This document shows positions 34,753-42,405 of a DNA stretch of 64,000 bases, piece by piece. Numbering within the stretch: position 1 is the first letter of the stretch; the number at the start of each line of letters is the position of its first letter. The notes beneath the pieces are model-generated. The model saw only the letters and a program-made list of their open reading frames with translations, had not been told where the DNA came from and did not search any database. The stretch is from Neolewinella xylanilytica. Its GTDB lineage: Bacteria; Bacteroidota; Bacteroidia; Chitinophagales; Saprospiraceae. The position numbers were made by a program, and so were the translations under genes. Location of the stretch: the NCBI RefSeq assembly GCF_002934605.1, contig NZ_PTJC01000006.1, forward strand, positions 1,426,001 through 1,490,000. Direction: 5' to 3'.

Positions 34753-35829
34753 ATGATACAGCGCTATCCGCCCACCACCGACCGGAGCCTGACCGTATTC
34801 AATGCCGCCGACCGGCTCCTGATCGACTGGGCCGCTGCGTTACCCGACCGCCCGGAAACGATGGCCGTCTTTCACGATCGCTTCGGCGCGGTTGCCCTCA
34901 GCCTCCCGGGGAGCGTTCACTTCGTAAGCACCTATCACAGCCAGGAAACGGCGCTGCGGCTGAATGCCGGAAACCGATCCCTACCCCTTGCCAACCTGTT
35001 AGAGGAGTTCACCGAGCCGATCGAAGCAGCGGTACTTCGGGTTCCGAAAAGCCTGGATCTGTTCGAATTGTACCTGACGCGGATCGCCGCCGCCGCCACG
35101 CCGACCACCCGCGTTGCTGGGGGCTTCATGACGCGCCATTTCACGCCCCGGATGCTGGAAGTTGCCGGCCGCTACGCCGGAGTGGTCAAACAGAGCCGGG
35201 CGGAGAAGAAAGCCCGGCTGCTCCTATTGGAAGATTTCAAGGTGGGCGCCGGAGCGCAGGTGCCCATGAACGCCGTCGAGTATGCCGGTAAACGGTACCG
35301 ACAACTCCCCGGTGTATTTTCCGCCGGACACATCGATTACGCTACGGACTTTTTACTGCAACACTGGCCCGATATCCCGGAACCGGCCACTATCACCGAT
35401 CTTGCCTGTGGCAACGGAATCATCGGCGACCAGCTTCTACAACGGTACCCGGATAGTCGGTTAGTGGCTACGGACGATTCGATCTTGTCGGTGGCCAGCG
35501 CCCGGACGAACCTGCCGTCCGACCGATCGACCGTATTCTATGCGCACACGCTAAAGGACCTGCCCGACGGTAGCCAGGATCTGGTGGTAACCAATCCGCC
35601 GTTCCATTTCGGACACGAGAACAACATTGACGTTAGCCTGGCGCTTTTCCGCGAGGCGCGGGAAAAATTACGGTCCGACGGCATCCTGGTCGTCGTAGCC
35701 AATCGGCACCTTCATTACGCCACGCACCTCCGGAAATGGTACGCGCAGGTAGAATCGGCGGAGGAAAACGATAAATACGTGGTGTATTGCTGTCGGAAGA
35801 GCGATGGCGGTAGGCCGGATACGACTTAG
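34753..35829 (+). CDS. Class I SAM methyltransferase, RlmG/RsmC-like
   Basis: The ATG at 34753 gives 358 residues (MIQRYPPTTDRSLTVFNAAD); longer frames overlap the channel gene. An N-terminal, catalytically dead methyltransferase-like half is followed by an active C-terminal half with motif I DLACGNGIIGDQLL, motif VATDDS and the catalytic TNPPFHFGHE. The two-domain layout and the NPPFH motif are those of RlmG/RsmC enzymes that methylate guanine N2 in rRNA. By length and the loop after NPPFHFG, RlmG (23S rRNA G1835) is the better fit. It overlaps the convergent downstream gene by four bases. Confidence 0.85.
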   Translation: MIQRYPPTTDRSLTVFNAADRLLIDWAAALPDRPETMAVFHDRFGAVALSLPGSVHFVSTYHSQETALRLNAGNRSLPLANLLEEFTEPIEAAVLRVPKSLDLFELYLTRIAAAATPTTRVAGGFMTRHFTPRMLEVAGRYAGVVKQSRAEKKARLLLLEDFKVGAGAQVPMNAVEYAGKRYRQLPGVFSAGHIDYATDFLLQHWPDIPEPATITDLACGNGIIGDQLLQRYPDSRLVATDDSILSVASARTNLPSDRSTVFYAHTLKDLPDGSQDLVVTNPPFHFGHENNIDVSLALFREAREKLRSDGILVVVANRHLHYATHLRKWYAQVESAEENDKYVVYCCRKSDGGRPDTT

Positions 35830-36284
35830 AAACTTTTGTAATCCGTCAGGTAGGATAAGTTAGCACCGAAGTTAGGCGTGTACCCACGTAAAATTTGCCA
35901 CCGCCAGCGGAGTAGCGTACCGAAACTTAGCCGCCACAACCGACGGCATGCCTTGAGGTAGCGGATCACCGCCCGCCGTTGCCCGAGGGCGAGGAGGCGG
36001 TCGGCAAGGAGCATATTCGGGCCGAAAGCATGGATTTGCGGCGAACCGGGCGTACGGGCGGAAGACAATAAATAACCGGTTGCGCGGTCAATGTCTCCGT
36101 TTTGGAGTTCTACCAGCCCAAGCAGGGTGTTGGCTTGGTGAATCGCATTTCCATAATTCGAGCTATGGCGGTTGTTTTCGGCCTCGGCGAGATACACCTG
36201 AGCCATCGCATTGACGGCGTAGTAGTCGCGTTGGGCGTAGGCCCGTAACAGACGGCGTCCAAGCTGGATGAATTCGGTTTCCAT
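35826..36284 (-). CDS. Helical-repeat protein, paralogue A (unknown function)
   Basis: A 152-residue soluble helical protein. The motif NYGNAIHQANTLLGLVELQ followed by RTPGSPQIHAFGPNMLLADR and FGANLSYL is shared with the next gene upstream, showing tandem duplication. It resembles TPR-like proteins of unknown role in which an HxAN-type helix and an AxxTPGSPQ loop are constant. No signal peptide, membrane helix or catalytic residue is evident. Confidence 0.75.
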   Translation of the reverse strand: METEFIQLGRRLLRAYAQRDYYAVNAMAQVYLAEAENNRHSSNYGNAIHQANTLLGLVELQNGDIDRATGYLLSSARTPGSPQIHAFGPNMLLADRLLALGQRRAVIRYLKACRRLWRLSFGTLLRWRWQILRGYTPNFGANLSYLTDYKSF

Positions 36285-36419
36285 GGGTACAGGCTTACGT
36301 TGCAGGATCGTACCTAGGTATAACCGAAAAATATCCTCGGGGATTGTAACGGTAAATCAAAATTCCGCCATATTACGGAAAGCCGACTATTGGCCCGTTT
36401 GAGGGAGGGACGATCGAAC

Positions 36420-36929
36420 TCAACCGAAGGAGTGCGGGTCCAGTAAGTAGGTTAGATTGGCTCCAAAATCCGGCATGCGACCCCGGCGAATCTCCAGCTT
36501 CCATTTCCACAGGCGTCCGAAGCTCAGCTTCCACAACTTGCCGCAGAACGTAAGGTAATTCAGTACGGCGGTCACGCGACCGTGTTCAAGCAGGCGCTTC
36601 GCCAACATCATGTTGGGGCCCATGCCGGCCAATTGCGGCGATCCGGGCGTCTGTGCCGAGGCAACCAGGTAGGATTCAGCCCGCTCCACATTACCGGCCT
36701 CGAGTTCCAGAAGTCCCAGCACGGTGTTGGCCTGGTGAATGGCGTTGCCGTAATCCCGGTTATTGCGGTTCAATTCGGCCGCCTGGAGATATTCCTGGGC
36801 CAGGCGACGTACGTTTCCCCGGTCGGCGTGGGCGTAGGCCCGCAGCAAATGGACGCCGCGCAGGACAAAGCGGCTTCCGGGCGAAACGGTGGCCCGGGTG
36901 GTGGGCGCGAGTAAGGTTTGATTGATCAT
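36420..36929 (-). CDS. Helical-repeat protein, paralogue B (unknown function)
   Basis: The ATG at 36929 gives about 169 residues; a start at 36962 is also open. The core, DYGNAIHQANTVLGLLELE, AQTPGSPQLAGMGPNMMLAK and PDFGANLTYLLD, aligns throughout with paralogue A, with about half the residues alike by eye. The helices before it (GVHLLRAYAHADRGNVRRLA) fit a TPR-like solenoid. The 135-base gap between the paralogues has no gene. Function is unknown. Confidence 0.75.
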   Translation of the reverse strand: MINQTLLAPTTRATVSPGSRFVLRGVHLLRAYAHADRGNVRRLAQEYLQAAELNRNNRDYGNAIHQANTVLGLLELEAGNVERAESYLVASAQTPGSPQLAGMGPNMMLAKRLLEHGRVTAVLNYLTFCGKLWKLSFGRLWKWKLEIRRGRMPDFGANLTYLLDPHSFG

Positions 36930-37002
36930 GAGCGTAAGTCTATACCTACTTATCGCGAGCATGGGTCAAAAATTGCGCGTTAAATAAAAATTACCACCAA
37001 CT

Positions 37003-37935
37003 TTAATTTCGCCATTCGATGGTTCGGTACCGTTCGTTCTTCGTGAATTCGGCGGGTACCACTGAAAGTATGGCTTTTCGCAATTCGGTGAGGAGGGTCT
37101 CCCGACTCATATTGCGATTGACGACCAGGCTGACTTCCCGACTGGGTTGGGGGTCGGCGAACCGGCGGGTGAAGTCGGCGTCAGTCGCGGGATTCACGGA
37201 AAGCTCCGGGATAATGGTATAGCCCATGTTGCTCCGTACCAGGTTCTTAAGCGTTTCCACCGTGCCGGCTTCGAAGTGAAAATTGCCGGCCGGGGGGATC
37301 GCGCTTTTTTCGCAGAGGTTGAGGACCTGATTGCGGAAGCAGTGCCCGTCCTGCAGAATCCAGAGGTCCTTGCGATTGACGTGGTCGGGTAGGAGGGGAG
37401 AACGCTCGAGGATTTTTTCCCCGGCGGAAGCGTAGATCAGGAAGGGCTCGTAAAAAAGGGGGATCTCCCGCAGCTGACGTTCCTGGAGGGGAGTGACGAG
37501 TAAGCCGATGTCCAGACTGCCTTTGCGCAGTTCCTCGATAATCTCCTCCGATCGCATTTCACGGAACCGCAGCCGGGTATCCGGGAACCGGGCCGAAAAC
37601 CCCTTGATGAAGCGCGGCAGGAGATAAGGAGATAGGGTAGGGATCACGCCCACCGAAAAAACACCCTCCATGCCGTCGCTATGGCTGGCCACCACCGTTT
37701 CCAGATTGGCCACCTCTTCCAGCACCAGGCGGGCCTGAGCAACGATCCGGTAACCGATGCGGGTGGGCTGGACCGGATTGGCGCTCCGGTCGAAAATGAT
37801 CACGCCGAGTTCGTCCTCCAGCTTTTTCACCTGCAGGGTCAGGGTGGGCTGGGCTACGAAGCAGGAGCGTGCGGCCTTTCCGAAGTGGCGGTGTTCGTCG
37901 AGGGCGAGGAGGTAACGGAGCTGCTGGAGGGTCAT
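37003..37935 (-). CDS. oxyR: Hydrogen-peroxide-responsive LysR regulator OxyR
   Basis: The ATG at 37935 gives 310 residues starting MTLQQLRYLLALDEHRHFGK, the usual LysR winged helix-turn-helix; a longer frame adds 21 residues not in the family. The sensor domain holds LQDGHCFRNQVLNLCEKS with cysteines at 199 and 208, the same numbers and spacing as the disulfide pair of E. coli OxyR, plus the Gly/His environment before Cys199. That strongly supports peroxide sensing through a reversible disulfide. It is divergent from an ankyrin gene, a class often found with catalases, but no catalase is in the window. Confidence 0.93.
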   Translation of the reverse strand: MTLQQLRYLLALDEHRHFGKAARSCFVAQPTLTLQVKKLEDELGVIIFDRSANPVQPTRIGYRIVAQARLVLEEVANLETVVASHSDGMEGVFSVGVIPTLSPYLLPRFIKGFSARFPDTRLRFREMRSEEIIEELRKGSLDIGLLVTPLQERQLREIPLFYEPFLIYASAGEKILERSPLLPDHVNRKDLWILQDGHCFRNQVLNLCEKSAIPPAGNFHFEAGTVETLKNLVRSNMGYTIIPELSVNPATDADFTRRFADPQPSREVSLVVNRNMSRETLLTELRKAILSVVPAEFTKNERYRTIEWRN

Positions 37936-37958
37936 CGGTAGCGCTTGAAAATCCCGGA

Positions 37959-37968
37959 CTATTAATAG
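37959..37968. promoter_or_regulatory. Palindrome CTATTAATAG, candidate OxyR site
   Basis: A perfect 10-base palindrome 24 bases upstream of the oxyR start, in the divergent spacer with the ankyrin gene. OxyR half-sites are of the ATAG-N7-CTAT type, and this element contains both CTAT and ATAG. The match is short, so it may be chance. Confidence 0.3.
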
Positions 37969-38108
37969 CCTAAGTAAATCGGTTGTAAATCTAATCAATT
38001 TAGTAAATCAGAACCTCCGCACATTTTGCCTGTTTCCCGATCGGATGGCTCCTGCGCTCCGTTCGCCCGTGTTCCCTGTCCGCCTACTTAGCAATAACTT
38101 TCACGCTT

Positions 38109-38588
38109 ATGACTCCTACCGATCAATTATTCCAGGCCTTACGCGCCGGCAACGCCGCGGCGGTGCGCACCTTAGTAGCCCAGGATGCTTCCCTCCTTTC
38201 TGCCCGCGATAGCCGGGGCTCGACGCCCTTAGTGTTGGCTACCTACCTGGAGCAGGAAGAAGTGGTGAAGGCCCTGGTAGCGGCCGGTGCCGACGTGAAC
38301 GCCCGGGACGCGGCCGGAAATACGCCGCTGATGGGGGTCACCTTCAAGGACTATCGCACGATGGCGGAATACCTCCTGGCGCAAGGCGCCGATCCGAATA
38401 GCACGAATGGCAACGGTGGCACCGCCCTGATCTTTGCCGCCACCTTCAACAAGCCCGCAATGGCGGAGCTCCTCATCGAGGCTGGCGCCGACGTAGCGCA
38501 CCGGGACGCGGACGGGCTGACCGCCGCGGACCACGCCCGCAACCAGGGGCACACCGATCTGGCCGACAGCCTTAGCGCCCGGCGGTAG
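38109..38588 (+). CDS. Ankyrin-repeat protein (AnkB-like)
   Basis: A 159-residue protein made of four ankyrin repeats, with consensus pieces DSRGSTPLVLATYLEQEEVV, AAGADVNARDAAGNTPLMGV, AQGADPNSTNGNGGTALIFA and EAGADVAHRDADGLTAADHA. There is no signal peptide, so it is cytosolic. In several bacteria a gene of this type lies beside a catalase gene and supports catalase activity; here it is divergent from oxyR, fitting oxidative-stress defence. Its last 17 bases overlap the convergent VOC gene. Confidence 0.88.
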   Translation: MTPTDQLFQALRAGNAAAVRTLVAQDASLLSARDSRGSTPLVLATYLEQEEVVKALVAAGADVNARDAAGNTPLMGVTFKDYRTMAEYLLAQGADPNSTNGNGGTALIFAATFNKPAMAELLIEAGADVAHRDADGLTAADHARNQGHTDLADSLSARR

Positions 38589-38973
38589 GGTAGGGATCCC
38601 GGCGCTGGCAAAGCTGCAGCGGAATCCCCCAGGGGTCGCGCAGCATGACCAGGTGGGTACCGGATTCGGGCTCCTGCTCTTCTACGGGAGTAGCGCCAGC
38701 GGCCAACAGGCGATCGCGTAATCCGGCCGCGTCGTCGGTTTGGAAGGCAAAGTGAAAGGTGAGGGGTTCGCGGGCCCGAAAATCATTGATCGGTGCCGCG
38801 GCGTTGTGGTACACTTCGAGGAACGTCCGGCCCGAGGCATCGGCCAGGAAGGTCGTGTGCTTAGGCGGACCGGCCTGGGTCAGTACCGCGCACCCTACAT
38901 AATCCACGTACCAGGTTGCCAGTTCCACCGGATCGGTGACGTTGAGTGCGAAATGCTCGAAGTGTATGGTCAT
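38572..38973 (-). CDS. VOC family protein (glyoxalase/dioxygenase fold)
   Basis: A 133-residue vicinal-oxygen-chelate protein starting MTIHFEHFALNVTDPVELAT, with paired beta-alpha-beta-beta-beta modules. Candidate metal ligands are His in FEHFALNV, His in PLTFHFAFQT and Glu in FLEVYHN; the end, LVMLRDPWGIPLQLCQR, is typical. The family includes glyoxalase I, extradiol dioxygenases and antibiotic-binding proteins, and this member cannot be assigned further. The 225 bases to the next gene hold nothing recognised. Confidence 0.87.
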   Translation of the reverse strand: MTIHFEHFALNVTDPVELATWYVDYVGCAVLTQAGPPKHTTFLADASGRTFLEVYHNAAAPINDFRAREPLTFHFAFQTDDAAGLRDRLLAAGATPVEEQEPESGTHLVMLRDPWGIPLQLCQRRDPYPTAGR

Positions 38974-39198
38974 GGGAGCGGCGATATTACGTCAGGTTGG
39001 GTCAATTGGAGAAAGTACGCCCCCGCGTAAAGGCCAGTGCCACGCAGAAAATTTCAGCGGTTGCACCACCTCCCTACATGCTACGACTGACACATCGGCC
39101 GGCATCGGCTTTCCGATCCGTAACGTTGCGGTACAAGCCGTCTCCTGGTAGGAGACTCCAAGATAGCCTGAAATCGCGAGGCGGCCATCCGACCGGCC

Positions 39199-40491
39199 CT
39201 ATTGACGTACCATCCGTAGTCCGAGGGCTACCTGGTTCGCGTGAAATCCGTTATCCCGCCGGTACCTACTGTAATTGAGGTCGACGCTTTTCAATCCCCA
39301 GCCCAGCAAACCGCGGTCGGCCAAAATATCGAGGTACCCGATTCCCAGGCTGAATTGATTGGCCTGGAAGGTCGACAGGTCATAGTCGGAAGTGTAAAAC
39401 GTTTCACTCGAGAGGTGCTCGTCAAATCCGGCAAAGTACTCCGCGGCGCGCTGGGTGTAGTACCGATAGCCCGGGGTGATGCTGAAGTAGCTGCCGATGT
39501 TGACGGGTAGCTCCAGGTTCACCGTATGGGAGTTGACCGCCCAGTCATCCGTGTAAAACCGGTAGAAACTGCGCAGCACCAGGCGCTGGCTCAGGTAGTA
39601 ATGGAGCCTGCCGCCAAGGGCGAGCTTGTTCCGGATATCGGGGAGGCGTTCGATGTCCTGGGCGAGGTAAAAATCGTTACCGCCCACGACCGTCTCGGCG
39701 ATATCGGCGAAGTAGACCCGTTGAAAGGGGGTGGATAGCAGCCCTTCCTGGCGCACCAGGTCGACGGACAACATGCCCTGCGCTTTCCGACTCAACAATT
39801 GACTCAGGTTGAGGCCGAGGTTGTAGCTGTTGCGACCGCTTTCGTCGAGCAGGTCGTCCCGGCCGCGCAACTCGATCGGGTAGATAATTTTCCAGTTGTC
39901 GAGGTAGGCGCTCCCGTGTACCGTCAGTTCGGTATTTTGCTCGTTCATCAGTCGGGTAAAGCTGCCGCCGAAACCGAAGGATCGATAGTCGTATTCATTG
40001 GAAAAGGACAGCGTGCCGGAAACGATGTTGTTCCGGTCGTCCGAGCTGTGGGCGTAGGTGACCGTCCCGTTGATCCATACGTCGCTGCCGGAAGCACCCG
40101 AAGAGGCCTGAAAGGGGGAAGGTTCTCCACCGCCGCCGTCGAAGGGGTCCACGTTACTGGAGGAGGCGGAGGTGTAGGCCGAAACCCCGAAACTCGCGGT
40201 GAGCACATCGTCCGCATTCAGGGGAAGCGCGAGGATGACCGTGGGATGAACGTCGGTGAGTTTCTCGGTTCCGCGGCCACCGGTCACGGCGGCGTTGTCG
40301 CCGTCCTGCTGGTAATAACTCGTTAGCACCTGCAATTCAGCTGCTTCCAGGACCCGCTTTTTATAGGTCTCTGCAGTGGGCGGGGTGACCTCCTGGGCGA
40401 ACGCGGCGCAGGAGCAAAGCATTCCGGTAAGGAGAAGAATACTCCGGGTTGAAATTCCGATACCAGCTAAATCAATTGCACCCACAGCCAC
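39199..40491 (-). CDS. DUF3570 outer-membrane beta-barrel protein
   Basis: A 430-residue protein with a signal sequence (RSILLLTGMLCSCAAFAQ); start by GTG at 40491 or 40485. The body alternates polar and hydrophobic residues in many antiparallel strands (DRNNIVSGTLSFSNEYDYRS, YFSITPGYRYYTQ) and ends in an outer-membrane-type strand (VALGLRMVRQ), fitting DUF3570. Near residue 131 an exposed SGAS (in QASSGASGSD) resembles the Ser/Thr-Gly-Ala-Ser/Thr core to which ApbE attaches FMN, though the usual Asp three residues before is Gln. Its start overlaps the DUF4266 gene by 20 bases. Last gene of a four-gene operon. Confidence 0.85.
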   Translation of the reverse strand: MAVGAIDLAGIGISTRSILLLTGMLCSCAAFAQEVTPPTAETYKKRVLEAAELQVLTSYYQQDGDNAAVTGGRGTEKLTDVHPTVILALPLNADDVLTASFGVSAYTSASSSNVDPFDGGGGEPSPFQASSGASGSDVWINGTVTYAHSSDDRNNIVSGTLSFSNEYDYRSFGFGGSFTRLMNEQNTELTVHGSAYLDNWKIIYPIELRGRDDLLDESGRNSYNLGLNLSQLLSRKAQGMLSVDLVRQEGLLSTPFQRVYFADIAETVVGGNDFYLAQDIERLPDIRNKLALGGRLHYYLSQRLVLRSFYRFYTDDWAVNSHTVNLELPVNIGSYFSITPGYRYYTQRAAEYFAGFDEHLSSETFYTSDYDLSTFQANQFSLGIGYLDILADRGLLGWGLKSVDLNYSRYRRDNGFHANQVALGLRMVRQ

Positions 40492-40681
40492 CTCCGGTTT
40501 TTCCGCCGTTGGCGCCCGAAGCGGCTTCGCGGTAGGATTGAAAGTTACCCTGCTGGACTTCGATGCCAGTGGGAGAAAGGGCCATGTCGGGATCGTTCAA
40601 CTGGACCATCTCATAGCCCTTTACCGCTACGCAAGAGGACAGGAAGGCCGCACAGATAAGGCTGACTGCTAGTTTAATCAT
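40472..40681 (-). CDS. DUF4266 small lipoprotein
   Basis: A 69-residue protein with a lipoprotein signal peptide (SLICAAFLSSC, lipidated Cys near 17). The mature part has the DUF4266 pattern: VKGYEMVQLNDPDMAL, SYREA, and a C-terminal glycine/cysteine tail GGGCGCN. The tail could bind a metal or heme-like cofactor, but this is not known. It overlaps the ApbE gene by eight bases on one side and DUF3570 by 20 on the other, so the products are surely made together. Confidence 0.87.
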   Translation of the reverse strand: MIKLAVSLICAAFLSSCVAVKGYEMVQLNDPDMALSPTGIEVQQGNFQSYREAASGANGGKTGGGCGCN

Positions 40682-41675
40682 GCTGGCTTACATTTTGCAG
40701 GTCGATGCCCGCCGAAGTATGTAGTTGGCCCGCCCCATCGATGATGATGACGTCCACCCCGGGTAATTGGTTGATAAAGTCCAGGCCGATCTCGGTACCC
40801 ATCACGAAGATACTGGTTGCCAGGGCATCGGCTAATTCGGCTTTGGGTGCGAAAACGGTGGCGCTCACGATACCGGTGGCCGGGTAGCCCGTTCGGGGAT
40901 CGATGATGTGGGCGTAACGCGTTCCATCGAAAGTTACGTATTTTTCGTAGTCGCCGGAGGTTACCACCGCCCGATTATCTACGGGAAGCCAGGCAAAGGC
41001 CTTGGCTCTGTTGAGGGGGTTGGTGATCGCCACGAGCCAGTCTTTCCCGCCGGGCTGCTTTCCCCAGGCCGTAAGATCGCCGGAGGCATTTACAATACCC
41101 GCTTTCACGCCCGATTGCTCGAGTAGCGCCCGGGCGCGGTCCGCAGCGTATCCCTTCCCGATCGCACCAAAGCCGATCTTCATGCCGGCGACGGGCAGAT
41201 AAACACTGTGTTCCTCCTCGTTCAGGACGATCCGCCGGTAGCCGACCCGGTCGACCGAGGCGGCAATCACGGCGGGGTCCGGCATCGCGGTCATCGTGCC
41301 GTCGAAGTGCCAGACCTTATCCATGGAGGCGTAACTGATGTCGAACGCCCCGTCAGTGAGCTGGCTGATGCCGATGGCCCGGCTGATGAGGCCGTACAAC
41401 TCCGGATCTACGACTACGGCGCGGATGCCGGCCATGCGATTCACCTCCGACGTCTGTGACGCCGAATCCCAGCTGGATATAAGGCGCTCGATCCGCGAGA
41501 TTTCTCCGACGGCCAGATCCAGGTAGCGCGCCCCGGCTTTGGCGTCTGCGGCGATCACGGTCAGGTCGAACCGGCAGCCCATCAATTTAAGGGCACGGTG
41601 GTAGCTGCTGTCCGGCTGGGCGGCCAGGCCGGTCGACGCGATCCAGGCGAAGATCAGCAGCAAGCGGAATGTCAC
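40674..41675 (-). CDS. apbE: FAD:protein FMN transferase (ApbE family)
   Basis: A 333-residue exported protein: signal sequence LLLIFAWIASTGLAA, then the ApbE fold with MGCRFDLTV, DGAFDISYASM, IGFGAIGKGYAADRA, NASGDLTAWG, the substrate segment HIIDPRTGYPA and the metal-site Asp and Thr in ADALATSIFVMG. ApbE moves FMN from FAD to Thr or Ser of target proteins outside the cytoplasm. Start is GTG at 41675, overlapping the thioredoxin gene's stop (GTGA). No classical FMN-binding target domain is encoded nearby; the neighbouring DUF3570 protein is the best candidate. Confidence 0.92.
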   Translation of the reverse strand: MTFRLLLIFAWIASTGLAAQPDSSYHRALKLMGCRFDLTVIAADAKAGARYLDLAVGEISRIERLISSWDSASQTSEVNRMAGIRAVVVDPELYGLISRAIGISQLTDGAFDISYASMDKVWHFDGTMTAMPDPAVIAASVDRVGYRRIVLNEEEHSVYLPVAGMKIGFGAIGKGYAADRARALLEQSGVKAGIVNASGDLTAWGKQPGGKDWLVAITNPLNRAKAFAWLPVDNRAVVTSGDYEKYVTFDGTRYAHIIDPRTGYPATGIVSATVFAPKAELADALATSIFVMGTEIGLDFINQLPGVDVIIIDGAGQLHTSAGIDLQNVSQHD

Positions 41676-42106
41676 GGGACGAAGCTTTCCAGGATTTCCA
41701 AATACTCGGTCGGGCTAAGCTTTTTGTAGCCGGTTTGCCCGAGCACTTCCCCTTCCGGGTTGAGCACGACCACCAGGGGAAAGGCTCCACGCTGGTTGTA
41801 GCGTTCGGCGAGCTGAGCGTTCTTCTCGGCGAGCGCCTCACTGAGCTGATTCTCTTTCTTGCGCGGGAAGTCAGCGCGGTAAAAGACGAATGCTTTGGCG
41901 GCGCGTTCCTGGAAGGATGCGTCCTGCCAGATGTCCCGGTCGAGCTTGATGCAGGGCGCGCACCAATCGGAACCGGAAAAGACGAGGACAACCGCTTTGT
42001 CTTCTTCCGCGGCGGTTTGCAGGGCGGCGTCATAATCGCTTACCCACTGCTGTGCGCTAGCGGAAACATAGGCGCCCAGCAAAAGAATTAAAAGAATGGC
42101 CTTCAT
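41672..42106 (-). CDS. Exported thioredoxin-like protein
   Basis: A 144-residue protein with a signal peptide (ILLILLLGAYVSASA) and a thioredoxin fold. The active site is SDWCAPCIKLD (CxxC), the cis-Pro lies in RGAFPLVVVL. It resembles the thioredoxin_7/DsbD-gamma type, which works as a periplasmic disulfide reductase. First gene of the operon thioredoxin-ApbE-DUF4266-DUF3570; it may reduce cysteines of the DUF4266 GGGCGCN tail, an inference from neighbourhood alone. Confidence 0.88.
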   Translation of the reverse strand: MKAILLILLLGAYVSASAQQWVSDYDAALQTAAEEDKAVVLVFSGSDWCAPCIKLDRDIWQDASFQERAAKAFVFYRADFPRKKENQLSEALAEKNAQLAERYNQRGAFPLVVVLNPEGEVLGQTGYKKLSPTEYLEILESFVP

Positions 42107-42260
42107 AAGTCACCATTGTGATGTCTGATATAGACACTGGCCAGAAACAAAAGATTGTAAACGGCTACCAATTTTAAGCAGTTTAACACGCCTCTTTCCT
42201 GGGGGGGGAGATGCAACCCACCGGTGGGCTATGGGGTTCTCGTATTTTACCTCACCCCTT

Positions 42261-42389
42261 ATGCCCTATCTAGCTTTCCCCCAAATTTTAGGTGGCTACA
42301 CCCCTACCGCCTGGCTCGTCTTTGCGGCGATCGTGCTGGTGGTACTGCTGATCATCCGGTATTTCTACCTGATCCTTCGGGAAGAATAG
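42261..42389 (+). CDS. Possible 42-residue single-helix membrane protein
   Basis: ATG at 42261 to TAG at 42389 encodes MPYLAFPQILGGYTPTAWLV, then a strong hydrophobic helix (FAAIVLVVLLIIRYF) and a charged end LILREE. Codon use fits the neighbours (GC-rich third positions), and the helix is flanked correctly for a single-pass inner-membrane protein. No known family was recognised. It is convergent with the SH3 lipoprotein gene 17 bases away. It could be a chance frame, but composition favours a real microprotein. Confidence 0.45.
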   Translation: MPYLAFPQILGGYTPTAWLVFAAIVLVVLLIIRYFYLILREE

Positions 42390-42405
42390 GCGGTGCCCGA
42401 TTCTG

